From: Lycium barbarum
Taxonomy: Eukaryota > Streptophyta > Magnoliopsida > Solanales > Solanaceae
Length of the DNA: 64,000 nt
Assembly: GCF_019175385.1 (NCBI RefSeq)
Contig: NC_083339.1
Span: 27,867,637 to 27,931,636 of the forward strand
Direction: 5' to 3'
How positions within the stretch are numbered: position 1 is the first letter of the stretch; every line of letters begins with the position of its first letter. The translations under genes were made by a program, and so were the position numbers. The notes below the pieces were generated by a model that was not told the origin of the DNA, searched no databases, and was given only the letters and a program-made list of their open reading frames with translations. Of the stretch, positions 16,680 through 28,593 are shown piece by piece.

Positions 16680-16930
16680 ACACTACTAGAAATAAAGGTT
16701 TTTTCCCGCCGACAATTAGTGGAAAATTTGTGCTATAAAACATGATTTTCCTATCGAATCAGCTCACTGGGAAACACATGATAGGAAACAAATTTCCATT
16801 GAAACGCTGGAAAACTTCTTAAGTTTTCGATGTGAAAACACTATTCTTTAGATTTTTCCCACCAACATTCAATGGGAAATAGCCACTGAACATTTTTCAT
16901 TGGAAAATAGAGATTTTTTGGTAATGATGG
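16680..16930. mobile_element. Possible CACTA-type MITE
   Basis: The left end reads CACTACTAGAAATAAAGG, the classical start of plant CACTA elements. The right side ends near tttttggtaatg, whose complement begins CATTACCAAAAA, an imperfect mirror of the left end. The interior has repeated cgctgg and ttttccc words and no coding frame. The 3-bp target duplication expected for this superfamily is not clear, so the right boundary is tentative. Confidence 0.45.
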
Positions 16931-17144
16931 TTTTTCTTTTAATTTGTTAAAATCTTGGTGGATAGTTATTCGTACCTATATGTGTTTGGTGGACCAAAAA
17001 CATTACTCCCTCTGTCTCAATTTATGTGGCACATTTGTTTTCCGAGATTCAAATTGTATAAATTTTGATCAATATTTTAAAATGTATTTTTTTACACCAA
17101 ATATTGATAGGAGAAAAGTGCAAATTTATAGTATATACCTTTCA

Positions 17145-18378
17145 GGGAAAATACATAAAAATCCCCCCAACGTATACTTAGATTAATTATGACGCACCAA
17201 AACTTTGCGGGCGACCTATTACCCCCCTTAGCCTTATTTTTTCTGTATTTTTGTACTTTTTCTGGCTGACGTGGCACATAAAAAAAATTAATAGCGAGTG
17301 AAAGTAGTAAAAATAATTTTTATATTTTAATAAAAAATAATTTTTAAAATTTTATTTATATTTTATCCTCTCACCCACCCCCACCCTCCCTTTCTTTCAC
17401 ATTTCAATTGTTAAAGCTACTAATTGCAATTTATTTTTCTCTTTCTTCTTCTTTCTCCTTTTTCTCTTTCTTCTTCTTTCTCCTCAACCACCTCCACCGC
17501 CGCCGCCGCCGCCATGATTGAACATAGCCCAATTTGTGAAATCATGGGCAGTTCGTGCAATTTCTACATTGTTGTTAAATTCCATTCCCCATGAATTTCC
17601 ATGAAATTTAACAAACGGCAAAAGGAGCGGGTGGGACAATTTCCATGAAATTTAACAAACAACAATTTCCATTGTTATTAAATTCCAGTCCATGATTGAA
17701 CATAGCCCAGAAAGAAAGAAATTGCACAGTTTGTCCTTCAAATGGGTGTCAATGACAATTTCTTCAAATGGGTGGGGCAAGTGCAGCGGGTTGGGGTGGG
17801 GGGAGGGGCGGCCTGAAATGAAGAAGAAAGGGGGGGGGGGGGGTTTATGATGAAATTGAATGTGTGTGTTAATGGAGGAAGAAAATAGGTTGAATGTGTG
17901 TTGTTAATGGAGGAAGAAAATGGGTTGAATGTGTGTTGTTAATGGAGGAAGAAAATAGGTTGAATGTGTGTGTGTGTGTTAATGGAGAAAGAAAATTGGT
18001 TGAATGTGTGTGTGTTAATGGAGGAAGAAAATGGGTTGATGGATTTCTTGAAATGAAGAAGAAGAAGAAGAAGGGTGTAGTGATGAAGAAGACAAAATTA
18101 ATGGTTTAATGGTTAATTGGAGGTTAATTAGTGTAAATATAATTAATAAATGAAAAAAAGAAAAGAAAAGTGGCAGTGACGTGGCACCAATGTAGCGGAG
18201 AGTGTGCAACACTCTCCAATGTGCAACTGGGCATCAATTTTTTTTGGTGCCGCGTCAGCAAAAAAAGGTATAAAAATACAGAAAAATAAGGTCGGGGGGT
18301 AATAGGTCACCCGCAAAGGTTGGGTGCGTCATAATTAATCTAAGTATACGTTGGGGGGGGTGTTTTATATATTTTCCC
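17145..18378. mobile_element. MULE-type MITE nested in the Stowaway MITE
   Basis: TACCTTTCA occurs on both sides (17136-17144 and 18379-18387), an exact 9-bp target duplication. The TIRs begin GGGAAAATA and stay inverted-repetitive for more than 100 bp (ccaacgtatacttagatta, atgacgcacc, gacctattaccccc). The interior holds a minisatellite and no transposase. The 9-bp duplication and long TIRs point to the Mutator superfamily. Confidence 0.88.
17860..18045. repeat. Minisatellite, about 34-bp unit
   Basis: About five copies of a unit built from gttaatggaggaagaaaat and ggttgaatgtgtgt, with variable TG length. A 71-codon open frame across it is repetitive and not a credible gene. A run of about 16 G lies just upstream at 17829-17844. 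Confidence 0.9.
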
Positions 18379-18563
18379 TACCTTTCATGTACTTTTCAAA
18401 TATATAAATTTTATTCTTAAAATATTAAGTTAATCTAATCTAATTTAGCTTCAAAGTTTAGTCAAATTGACTCTCGAAAAGCGAAAAGTGCCACATAAAT
18501 TGGGACGAAGGGAGTAATTTCTAACACTTTTTTTATTTTTACATATATTTAATTGCAAGAGTT

Positions 18564-18679
18564 TGAGCCGAAGGTCTATCGCTAACATCTCTTTGCCCCA
18601 AAAATAGAGATAAGGTCTACGTACATCCTACCTTCTCCAAACCCCCTTGTGGGATTACCGTGGGTATGTTGTTGCGTCG
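18564..18679 (+). mobile_element. 5'-truncated RTE-LINE/SINE tail
   Basis: Contains gagataaggtctacgtac, a cccttgtgggatta block and ends in gtatgttgttg, the 3' tail shared by Solanaceae RTE-type LINEs and TS SINEs. TAATTGCAAGAGTT flanks it at 18550-18563 and 18680-18693, a 14-bp target duplication. Confidence 0.82.
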
Positions 18680-18693
18680 TAATTGCAAGAGTT

Positions 18694-19911
18694 GTGATTT
18701 TACTCTTATGTAGGATATGGAATTGTTTAACGAAAGTTCCAGCATTATTTTGTTCGCTAATGGCAACTAGCAGTATTTAATTAGTATAACTACTTTTTTT
18801 CAATATTTCTTGACAATTTCCACTTATGAGGATGAGACAAATAGATATTAAACCATATTCTTTATCCTATCGCTTATATATATATATATTTTAAAATTCA
18901 GCAATATTTTAAAAGCTAACCAATATTTATACAGCTTTGAACCTTTTAAACATTAACTTATAAAATAAGTTGCTAGCGACCTCATTGCCGGACTGATTCA
19001 TCGAAAAAATAGTCAACTAAAGTTTTTCTTGGAGTAAAATAATAATGTGATATACTAATTAAAGATATTTTGATTTGTTGGAACAATCTAATTCCGACCT
19101 TTAGAAATTTATCTTCTTAGAGTACTAAGTGAGATTGACTGTTGACGATAGTCTTTGATTGAGTGCAGGTTCAAAAGGGGAAAGGTTCAACATATTGCCC
19201 AACAAAAGTCGGATAAGTATGGAGCGTGGCTGCATGAATATATGCATAAAAATGGTGGTTGCAAAAATGCTTTACAAATAAGACCCTCTAGCTGAACATT
19301 CGTGAAGAAGCACAAAAACGAAAAAGAAAAAAAGAAAAAAAACTACACTAACTAAAAGCAATTATAGAAAAAGCAAGTAAATAAAGAAGTTGAAAAAAGA
19401 AATAAGAAATGACTTTTCCAATCAAACTAATGTAACATTGATTCTTTGTTCATTACTCTATTTATAGGCCCTCAAACATCATAAGTAATAATAGGGGTTA
19501 TCTGAGTTACTCATATGTGAGTTGCTCATTTAGGAGTGTTATATAAACATCCACAATTAAAAGATTTTTGTCCTCTCTAAACTGAAAAGATTAAAAAAAA
19601 AAAAAAAAACTACCTTCAGCCCCCAAAAAGAATATTAAAAAGGGAAAAGGAATAAAGGAATGAAACTAACAAGGCGCGCTAAAAGCATATATGGAATATA
19701 TACGTATGATATAACAACATACCCAGTATAATTTCACTAGGTGGGGTACGCAGAGTTAAACATGTATACACTTACAAGTTACTAGAACCAAAAAAACAAA
19801 AGATACCTTCTTAGAGAAGTCAAGTTTCAGAAGGTAGGCATTTCTTACATCTATTTCGGAGAATGATATATTACATATCATATGTACAAGTTCAACCTGA
19901 AAATTTGCACG
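18694..19911. other. AT-rich region downstream of UPL5
   Basis: No coding frame is supported. It includes poly-A runs (about 19320-19340 and 19594-19610) and a short degenerate relic of the TS/RTE tail (ataacaacatacccagt, about 19710-19755). The UPL5 3' untranslated region should lie in the last few hundred bases before 19912. Confidence 0.5.
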
Positions 19912-22900
19912 TCACAAGGTACCAAAGCTGCAACCAATATGATCTTGGGTGATTATGTGAAGACGGTCTTGCATGACATCCATGGACGGATAAGGAGGAA
20001 AACACAGGCGGTAGAAGCATGTGTGCGAGGAAGGCAAGCAATCATGAGACTCCGAGGTTTTGTAGATGTAAAGTTTAGAAGCTAAACCACCAAAACCCTC
20101 GATAGGCAGAGACTTAATTGAAGTCCAGAAGAAGAGAAGCACATTTCTCTGCTCAACGGACATATTCCCAACTATCTGCAGCAATAGAAAAGAAAACTCT
20201 GAAAATGCTGCCCAGATAACTCTGAAAAGAATTAGAGTTCGGATATATACCATTCTTGAAAACAATGAAGAAAAAGAGGGATCAAAAGGGCAAAGGTGTA
20301 GACTTCTCAGTAGTTAATATTGTGGGAACATACTTATAGCATGTTCGGCCAAGCTTCCAAAATCTGCTTATTATGGAGTGATTTTTGTCAATGGTGTTTT
20401 TCGAAAAAGTACTTGAAGAATAGCAATTTGTATTTGATTAATCAATTCAAAAAACACTTTTGCCAATATTAGGGCAGTACTTTGTGCTTGGCCAATGTTC
20501 CAAAGTGTTTCTAGGAAAAAGCTACTTCTTTTAGCTTCTCAAAAATAGTTCTTGCTACTACTCAAAAGCACTTATTTTTTCCCTAAAAGTTTTGCCAAAC
20601 ACCTCAACTTTCTAAAATAAGCACTTTTGGCTTTCCAAAAGCTTGGCCAAACAGGCTATTAGTAGCAGACAAGAAACATGTACCTCCCAGAACCACAGGA
20701 TATTTGAGGATCACTTTTGTTGTAGCCATTGTAATCTGTATGTGCTCTCCAGTCTTCTACAGAAACATCAGTTTTACTCCCATAAAGCATCCAGTCAAGA
20801 TCTTCATGATCTAAGATCCGGAAAAAGGATTCTCGGAGCTGTCGGTCAGTAATTATGTCAGCAAAACCTTGAGCAAAATGGGCTACCTGCTGAGCAATTG
20901 ATGTGACAAAGCGGTGTTGAACAAGAAGATTAACATACTCATCCCTATTCTCACTGTTCACAATGGTATCTTTCCCATTGGGGCAAAGCTCAACCACTTT
21001 CCTGGATCCCAATTCTTCAACTTCACAAACAAATGTTAGGCCTAGGATATCTTGATCCATCATCTTCGTATCCATCTCCAGTATCGTCTTGCAGCCACTG
21101 TACAAGTATGGATCTGCATCCTTAATGTCTTCAAACGAAATATTCTTTCCAGCCAACTGCAAATAGAACACACGATCAAACGCAATGCTGATTTGTACTT
21201 TATCCATTAAGGCCAACGCAATCATCCTGCCAGAGAAGATAAAATACTCAAGGTGCAACGGGTCCACTTCAGATGCTGCAAGCACAAAATGTAGATGAGG
21301 GTTATTTGCATTGTACCAGAGAGAATGATATTACTTTTCATGAAACATCAAAAGATTGTACCAAACAGCCAACCATCATAAATGCCTGCAAGATTCATCC
21401 TAATCCAGAGAACTCTGATGAAGTATGTTCCCAGTTGTCTCATACATATTGTAATGAGGAAAAAAAATGATAATACGACTAGGAAATACTCATATGCCGT
21501 ACAATCCAAGTACTCCAAATGCAGCTTCATTGCGAAAGATTTATAGGTAGAATCATTATGGCCATAAATAAGACTAGAACTCTCCTATTATTATTTCACA
21601 AACTTTATCTGATTGCCTGGCAGTAGCCGAGCTGGTGTGATCAGAGAAGCAGAGAACCAAAGGACATCAATAATAAAGCAACTTAGAAAATATACTAATC
21701 TGATTCTTCAATTCAGTAGAATTAACAAAAGACGTGAGAACTTAATTCGAGACAAAAATTAACTTTAAACTCTCGGCATGTTAGAATGGCTGAATCTCCT
21801 TAAGCAGGCTGGCATTATAAATATATATATATCAGCATCTATTCGTGAGCATACCATAATTACTACCGGCTGAAACTTATTCCCAACTTCCAACAAAATC
21901 CAGAAAAGAAAAGATTACCAATAAAACAAATCCAGAAATCTATTAAGCAAAAGCCATGCAAGTTCTACAAAAAGACATTGCTTAAAAAATCTGAAGGCCG
22001 GAAATTTCTGGAAGAAGATAATATTCTACACAACATAAGATTAAATGGGCAAAGAAATATATGAGGGCTCAAATTAGCAACAACTTCGCAGCTTCCAAAG
22101 GATCTAAGGAAAGATCTCTGAACTAAGCGCACCAATGAAATAGAGAGAGAAAGATGATGAATTTTTGTTATTGCTTCCAAGAAGATATATACTAGTGTGT
22201 TGCAATTTGCATTTAAGTAAGCTCCCATCTTCCTAGTTCGCAACTAACAACTCAACCCCCAACTAAATAACTGAAGACAAAACAGACAGACAACTAACTC
22301 CCGCAAAATGACTAAACCCCCGTCATTAACCCAGTACAATGACTCACTTACCCCTGCTTATTAACTAATTGTAACACAAAAAAAAGGACAGCCCGGTGCA
22401 CTAAGCTCCCGCTATGCGCGGGGTCCGGGGAAGGGCCGGACCACAAGGGTCTATTGTACGCAGCCTTACCTTGCACTTCTGCAAGAGGCTGTTTTCACAG
22501 CTCGAACCCGTGACCTCCTGGTCACATGGCAGCAACTTTACCAGTTACGTCAAGGCTCTCCTTCAACTAATTGTAACACAAAATTTCTCATAAATTAATT
22601 CCACCTAGATACAAGTTCAGAAAGGGAGACAGGCAAGACCTCGCTCCTCAGAGTCATAAGTAGATCAAATCTCTCGACGGACAGTACAGGATCCAAAAAT
22701 TTTAATATAGAGACAGGTGCAATCCCACGGTCATAAGTAAGTCAAATCTAACAGTTCTCCAGAAGGACAGGAAAGGATGTAAAAATTGATTTCAAAAAGT
22801 AGAGATGTTGCAAGAAATGGGCTACTCTCATCAAAGGATAATAACCAATACACTTTGGAATTACAAACAAGTATTCTCAAATCCACAAAGATTCAACTTC

Positions 22901-25900
22901 TATTTCATACTCTCTTTTTTTGGAAAAGAAAAACATAAGAAACATCTTTCATACTCAAAAACTAATAAAAAAGATAAATGAGAACAAAATGTCACATGAA
23001 CGTGTGCATAAAGGCAACAAAAGCTTACCTGGATTTGGGAAAAACCTTCTACCATCATTTGGGCAAGAAACAAAGAGAGCATTTTGAGGGTTGAAAATAG
23101 CTTGACATACCAAGGAAAACCACTCCCTCAGCACACCAGGCCCGGTAGCTTCTTCATTCTTGAATTGCAGAAATAAATTGCCTTGCAACGATGTATGATC
23201 CGCACGTCCAATGTACTCAAATGATTCTTCCAACAAATGGGACCTGCAAATGAGCATCTCATATAGCTCCTCGTTCTTGTTGCTCCCTTCTCGAAGCATC
23301 TTCAAGGCAAAACGCCGCCTCATCTTAAACTGAGCTACCTCCCTGTGCTTAAGAATCCACTGATAATCTCTAGAACTTTTTGAAAGTCTAACTATCAAAA
23401 AGCACAATGCAACTCTTCTTTGTCTCATCTTCTCCCAAAAGACTTCCTCCAAACCCTTATACAGTTTCGAAATGCTTTTTAACTCCTTTAGAATTACAAG
23501 ATACTTAGACCAACAGAGTACAATAGGCTCACATTTCCCTATTTTTTTCAAACACAGCTGGCTTTCCAGTTTCTTTAAACACAGCTCCAATTTTTCCAAC
23601 AATTTACAAAAAACACGATGCACACCTTCAATCAGCATTTCAAATCTTTCCCTTCCAAATGCTTTTTGACGTCGTGTTGCACTCTTTACCGGATGCATAA
23701 ACTTAATAAACTCACACACATCGCTACCTAATAACCCCATAAACTCAGCTGATCGAACACTCAATTCTAAAGCATGTGATAACCTTGTTGCCAACTCACG
23801 AACAAAAGGAAAAGCATCTTGCAATCTCAACATATACTTAACATCATCATGGCCACACCACTCTATCATATTCGCTAAACTACTCCGACAAAATATATAC
23901 AAAGCATCATTAACACCAGCTGTCCCTCTCAGAAGCTTACAAAACTCTAACAATAGAGGAGCACACTGACTATATACTATTACAGGGTCCGGGAAAAGTG
24001 TCTTACACCAAACTATAATTTGGCGAATGAATTTATACGCAGCTTGTTTGCTAAATGCATTAGGAGACATATAAAGCTTTACCAGCGATGCAGGAACAGA
24101 GGAGTAAATAAACATTAGGAGATATTCATCAGATTCATTTTCCTTTGGAGTCATTGTAAGAAACTTGGTAAGCATCTTCATTATATGGCCGGCATTAGAA
24201 TTAATAGCTGTGTAATTATTAGTGCAGCTGCAGAGGTTAATAATAAGGGAATTCAAGTAATTCAGCAGCTTCCACGTGTGAGGGTGGCGCGTGCTTTGCA
24301 TTCGCCCTACGAGTTGCAAGGTGGCGTCGTTTTGGATATCACATTCCGATAATGTTTGCGATAGCTGAAGCTGTTTCCCGCAGTAGATTAACCGCTGCTC
24401 CTCCATTCCTGGTGTAAAGAAGTAAAGGTATGAAAAATGAAAGAAGAGTCAAATTTGCAGACTCTCGGTTAACTTTTCTGCCAAGCGGAAGAGTTTATTT
24501 ATATATACATTCTGTAAGGATTGCTGTAAAAGGATTGATACAAATCCTATATTCTCTCTAATCTACAATTTTAAAATATGTACAGCAAATCATAATAGCA
24601 ATTTAAAGCAAAAATTATGCTCTCTGTCTATTTTTGAAAATATTTACGCCACCAATATGTATAAACACCCGATTTAGCCCATATTTGTGTATAAGCACCT
24701 TTTATACACTTTTATGCAAGGTTGATGCATTATGTATAATGTTTTCCCCCACGTATAATGTTATATAATATTATACATTGGGCTATATGGCGTAAATACC
24801 GAGTAAATTTCACATATGGTCATATAACTATCACTTTTTTTTCATTAAAGTCACTTAACTATATTTTCTAACACAAAAGTCGCATAGCTTTGAGCTTTAT
24901 TAACACAAAAATTACACCTACCGGAAATCTAACTTCTGATGGATAATACTTTTTTATTATTTTTTATTTTTAACCTAATAGATACAAACCTAATTAAAAA
25001 GAACTGACCCGACCCAAAACTTATGTGCAGATATTAAACTATTAAAAGGGTGAATAAATTTGAAAAAAATTATCACAAAATTATTACTTCCGATGCAAAT
25101 AGTAATAACTATTACTCCATAAAATTCAATTTCTTACTACTCAACAAAATGTAACACTTTTCAATATATATTAAAAAAAAAAGGGCCAATATGCCATAAG
25201 ATTGAAAAAGGAGTTGTTTCATGTAAATTAACAAAAGTTAACTAATAGTTACATCAAACAATATCATATTTACCAAGGTAAGTTTTTACCAAGAACAGGC
25301 CTTAAAAAATTTTAGTAGTTGAGCATATAATTAAATAATCAAGGACAAATTTATCTACGGTCATGTCCTCTTCCGACACATTTTGTTTTTGTGTACCCAT
25401 GGAAATTCCAGCGTCCAACTGTTAGTATCACAAGCCACAACATTTTATTTGCGCTAATGAAAATGAATTATAGAATTTTTTTTATTTTTATTTTTTGAAT
25501 TACATTATGATTACAAAGAAAAAAATAAATTATCAAACTGAAAAAGTTAATCCTAACATTTTATTTCCACAAAACTTTTGTTTGAGAACCCTAGAGAGAA
25601 GGATGTATATTTGGTGGAAGCTTGATTCTGTTTCTTTAGTATTTTAATTTCTACATATAGCTTTTGGGTCGGATAGATTTTTTTTAATTGAGTTGTATCT
25701 ACGGAAAAGGGTCAAAAATACCCCTAAACTATTGAAAATGGACCTCCGCTAGATTTTAATCTCAAAAATACCCTTACGGTTAAATAAAGGGACCACATAG
25801 GGGTGTCAAATTTGGCCCAAAAAGTGATTGCCCGCCCAACCCGTCCAAAATTTTATGGGTTGGGCTCAAGATAATTTCACATTGGGCTGATTTTAGCCCA

Positions 25901-28409
25901 ACCCAACATAACTCATTTTAAAGTGATCTCCAACTTAACCCAATACTACCTCAATTCTAGCCCGTTTTTAAGATTTATTTAAATTTGAGTTTATTGCTTG
26001 AGTTTACTCTATTTTTTTTTATGTATACACTTTTCTTGTATCTTGTATTTTATAAATTTGTAGTGTGTTTGATATGAAGGAAAATATTTTTCACAAAAAA
26101 TATTTTGCTCGAAAATATTTACTACGGAAAATGTTTTCCTCAAAGCGAAAAAGGTATTTCTAGAAAATATTTTTCTAGAAAAAAAGACCCTTGAAAAAAA
26201 TTGGGTCAAGTTGAGCAGGTCATGACCCAACCCATTTTTAGCCCATTTCAGCCCAACTCATTTCATCCTAAGTAACTTTTGGGTCAATGTTAGTCCAACT
26301 CATTTATCACCTCAGCCCATTTTAATTGGACCAATTTCAACTCAACTCACCCATTTGACACCCCTAGCAACCACATATACCCCTACACTTTAAAAGACTT
26401 CCACCTCAAATAAAACATTTTTTTTGCTGACATGGATTTTCCAACTCAAAATTGCCTTTTTGGGGATTGTTAGATTCTTTCATTATCATCCTTCTTACTT
26501 AGATACTTCCACATAATTCATGAAGAAACCAAACTCAATTTCACTTAATGAACAAGAAGAAGACCCAACTTCAAAATCTAGTGATAGTACCTCACACAAA
26601 TTGATTAGTTCAATTTCATCATATTAACCTAATGGCTTCTTCTTTACCATACGCTCTCCCATTTACTCAAATTCTTTCTTGCTTCTCTACCTTCACTCAC
26701 CAGTAAAACTCAACAATTTTCTCGGCAAAAGAAAAAGAAGGAAACTACATGTCAGCAAAAAAAAAAAAAATTTAAAGGTTTTAATTTGAAGGGGGAAGTT
26801 TGTTAAAGTGGAGGGATACATGTGGTCCATTTATTTAACGGTAAGGATATTTTTGAGATCAAAATTCAAAGAAGATCCATTTTTAATAGTTTAGGGGTAT
26901 TTTTGATAATAAGAAAAAGAATTAAAAAAATATTACCCATGGAAGTTGGATTTTTCCATAGGTGTTATTTTTGTGTCAATAGGCGTTTGGTCATAGAAAT
27001 TAAAACAAAAATTATTTTTTTTAAATTTTAGAGTTGGAGTTGTATTTGGTTATAGTTTTTATAAAAAGTATTTTTTTAACAAGATTTTGATTGTGAAAAA
27101 TAAGTTTTTTTTTGTTTTCAAATTTCAAATATAACTTCAACTTCAAATTATATTTGAAATTTTCATAGCCAAACATTAATTTTTGAAAAATTAAAAAAAA
27201 AAATCGAAAAAAGTAAGTACAAAATTTTGTAACTTTTGCCCTAAAAAATATAATTAAATGATTTTGGTGAAAAAATATAATAATAATTATGTGCCTCTAT
27301 ATTAAAAAATATAGTTAAGTGATTTTGGTGAAAAAATACAACAACAACATACCCAGTGAAATCCCACAATGTGAGGTCTGGGGAGGGTAAAGTGTACGCA
27401 GACCATACCCCTATCTCGGAAGACAGGAAGGCTGTTTCCGAAAGACCCTCGGCTCAAGAGAAATCACAACGAGAAAGGTTAGATAAGCACAAGCAGTTCA
27501 AACCAGAATGCAAATGAAACTAAACAAAGCGAATAAGTCAGAATAAAGCAGTCTGAAAAAAAAGGGAACAGTAGCTACCACAGATAAATAAGATAATCGA
27601 AATACAAGAAACCACATATAGTAGCAAGAAACAAAGGGCAATTGACTATAGATCGAAACAACGACTACCTACTAGCCTTCTATCCTAATCTGAGTCCTCC
27701 AAAACCTCCTATCTAGGGTCATGTCCTCGGTAAGCTGAACCTGCGTCATATCCTGTCTCAACACCTCTCCCCAATACTTTTTCGGCCTACCCCGACCTCT
27801 TCTGAAACCATCCATAGCTAACCTCTCACACCTCCGCACTGGAGCGTCTCTGCCTCTCCTTCTCACATGCCCAAACCATCTCAGTCTCGCTTCCCTCATC
27901 TTGTCCTCCACTGATGCTACTCCAACCTTATCTCGGATATCTTCATTCCTAATCCTATCTCGCCTGGTGTGCCCACACATTCATCGCAGCATTCTCATTT
28001 CCACAACTTTCATTTTGGTGAAAAAATGTGATAATTAAATGATCATACCAAGTAAATATTTTAAAAAAACTATATATTGTGTTGAAAATATCCCATTTAA
28101 AATACATGAGTGATTGAAGAAAAAGAGATAAAATAGGAAGTAAGATAAGAGTTAACATGAAAATGTTCTAGTGTGAGAGGGGTTTGAGTTAATACTACCT
28201 GTTATTCCTGTGATGGACTGGATTTTAAGGTGAACTGATGCTACTGTGTCGCTGGAATTCCCTTGAAGGACTAGAGTTTTGCCACCGCAAAACAAACGGA
28301 CGAAGAACTGAATCCGAGTTGATGACGGAGAGGGAGGTACGACGTTGTCATCATCGTACTTGTGTTTGATGCTGCTACTGTTGTTGTGGTCATGTAAGTG
28401 ATACGTCAT
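19912..28409 (-). CDS. UPL5: HECT E3 ubiquitin-protein ligase, UPL5 type, with a frameshift before the last exon
   Basis: Exons are 28409-28199, 24408-23029, 21275-20684 and 20175-19912. Exon 1 and the start of exon 2 encode a ubiquitin-like domain ([18 protein letters not shown] into [13 protein letters not shown], about residues 30-105). Exon 2 adds the central region and the start of the HECT domain. Exons 3 and 4 complete it, with the catalytic cysteine in HTCFYRL (codon 20019-20017). Family knowledge: HECT ligases accept ubiquitin on this cysteine and pass it to substrate; Arabidopsis UPL5 acts in leaf senescence. The full length would be about 814 residues. The anomaly is at 20694-20697: an extra CA (TG on the coding strand) shifts the frame just before WFW. 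The spliced frame then hits TAG at the exon 3-4 join, losing about 87 residues including the catalytic cysteine. It may be a real mutation or an assembly error. Confidence 0.9.
20340..20655. mobile_element. hAT-type MITE in UPL5 intron 3
   Basis: The ends are inverted: CATGTTCGGCCAAGCTT at the left and AAGCTTGGCCAAACAGG at the right. Flanks are similar (cttatag and ctattag) but not an exact 8-bp duplication. The interior is rich in agcacttttgg-type words. It fills most of the 508-bp intron and ends 28 bp from the exon 3 donor. Confidence 0.75.
22382..22564 (-). mobile_element. Au SINE in UPL5 intron 2
   Basis: The complement strand reads as an Au SINE: a tRNA-like head with a B-box (gggttcgagctg), then a body with gctgcgtacaatagaccctt, ending in gcaccgggctgtcc and a T run. 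AACTAATTGTAACACAAAA occurs at 22363-22381 and 22565-22583, a 19-bp target duplication. Au is a widely distributed plant SINE family. Its near-perfect duplication suggests a fairly recent insertion. Confidence 0.93.
24647..24800. mobile_element. Possible small MITE in UPL5 intron 1
   Basis: The ends are inverted: tatttacgccac at the left and atggcgtaaata at the right. The interior repeats tataatgtt and tatacac words. The target duplication is not resolved. Confidence 0.4.
25702..26911. mobile_element. TIR element in UPL5 intron 1, containing a second TIR element
   Basis: The left arm (gggtcaaaaatacccctaaa, then tggacc, then cccttacggttaaataaa) is mirrored at the right (ttatttaacggtaaggata, then tagtttaggggtattttt). 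A second element is nested at about 25799-26367. No transposase is visible, so it is non-autonomous. Mutator-type is plausible, but the target duplication was not resolved. Confidence 0.65.
25799..26367. mobile_element. Nested MITE with GGGGTGTCAAA ends
   Basis: Left end aggggtgtcaaatttgg; right end catttgacacccct. The interior carries many inverted copies of the gcccaaccc / gggttgggct type. ACCACATA lies directly left and recurs five bases past the right end, compatible with an 8-bp duplication typical of hAT elements. Confidence 0.65.
26981..27177. mobile_element. hAT-type MITE in UPL5 intron 1
   Basis: The ends aggcgtttggtcatag and catagccaaacatt are imperfect inverted repeats. This is the common Solanaceae pattern in which the interior repeats tttgaaatt and aacttcaactt words. 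The exact boundaries are uncertain. Confidence 0.5.
27338..28011 (-). mobile_element. 5'-truncated RTE-type LINE in UPL5 intron 1
   Basis: The minus strand encodes the C-terminal end of a plant non-LTR reverse transcriptase ([16 protein letters not shown], then [11 protein letters not shown], ending near 27672). A 3' tail of the TS/RTE type, ending in TTGTTGTTG, follows. ATTTTGGTGAAAAAAT flanks it at 27322-27337 and 28012-28027, an exact 16-bp duplication. A 5' truncation with a long duplication is normal for LINE insertion. Confidence 0.93.
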
Positions 28410-28524
28410 TTGAATTAGCGGAGCAAGGAAGAGTGTTTTGAGTTTAAAGCAGTGACTTCATTTTGTTGAACATGTTGAGGTGTCTCTCACATATATAGAT
28501 TTTGTGAAATTTGTCTCCCTGTTA

Positions 28525-28593
28525 CTCCCACCATTTTATAATAAGTGTTTTTTTAAGTTGCCTAAAATACCACTTATTATGAAATGGAGGGAC
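28525..28593. mobile_element. Short Stowaway-like MITE
   Basis: The ends ctcccaccattttataataagtg and cacttattatgaaatggag are inverted over about 23 bp, next to TA. It is only about 70 bp, so it is probably an internally deleted copy. It lies between UPL5 upstream modules. Confidence 0.65.

Larger units (their letters stand above)
17006..18514. mobile_element. Stowaway (Tc1/mariner) MITE, interrupted
   Basis: The ends are CTCCCTCTGTCTCAATTTAT and the complement of attgggacgaagggag, with TA on both sides (17004-17005 and 18515-18516). This is the Stowaway signature. With the insertion at 17145-18378 and one copy of its 9-bp duplication removed, the MITE is about 266 bp, a normal length for the family. 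Confidence 0.9.

Noticed and set aside
17894..18109. 71-codon open frame rich in VNGGRKW-type repeats
   Set aside because: It is the translation of a minisatellite inside a MITE.
22955..23028. In-frame read-through of UPL5 exon 2 past 23029
   Set aside because: A good CAG-GTAAGC donor lies at 23029 and the conserved [14 protein letters not shown] join to exon 3 is in phase.
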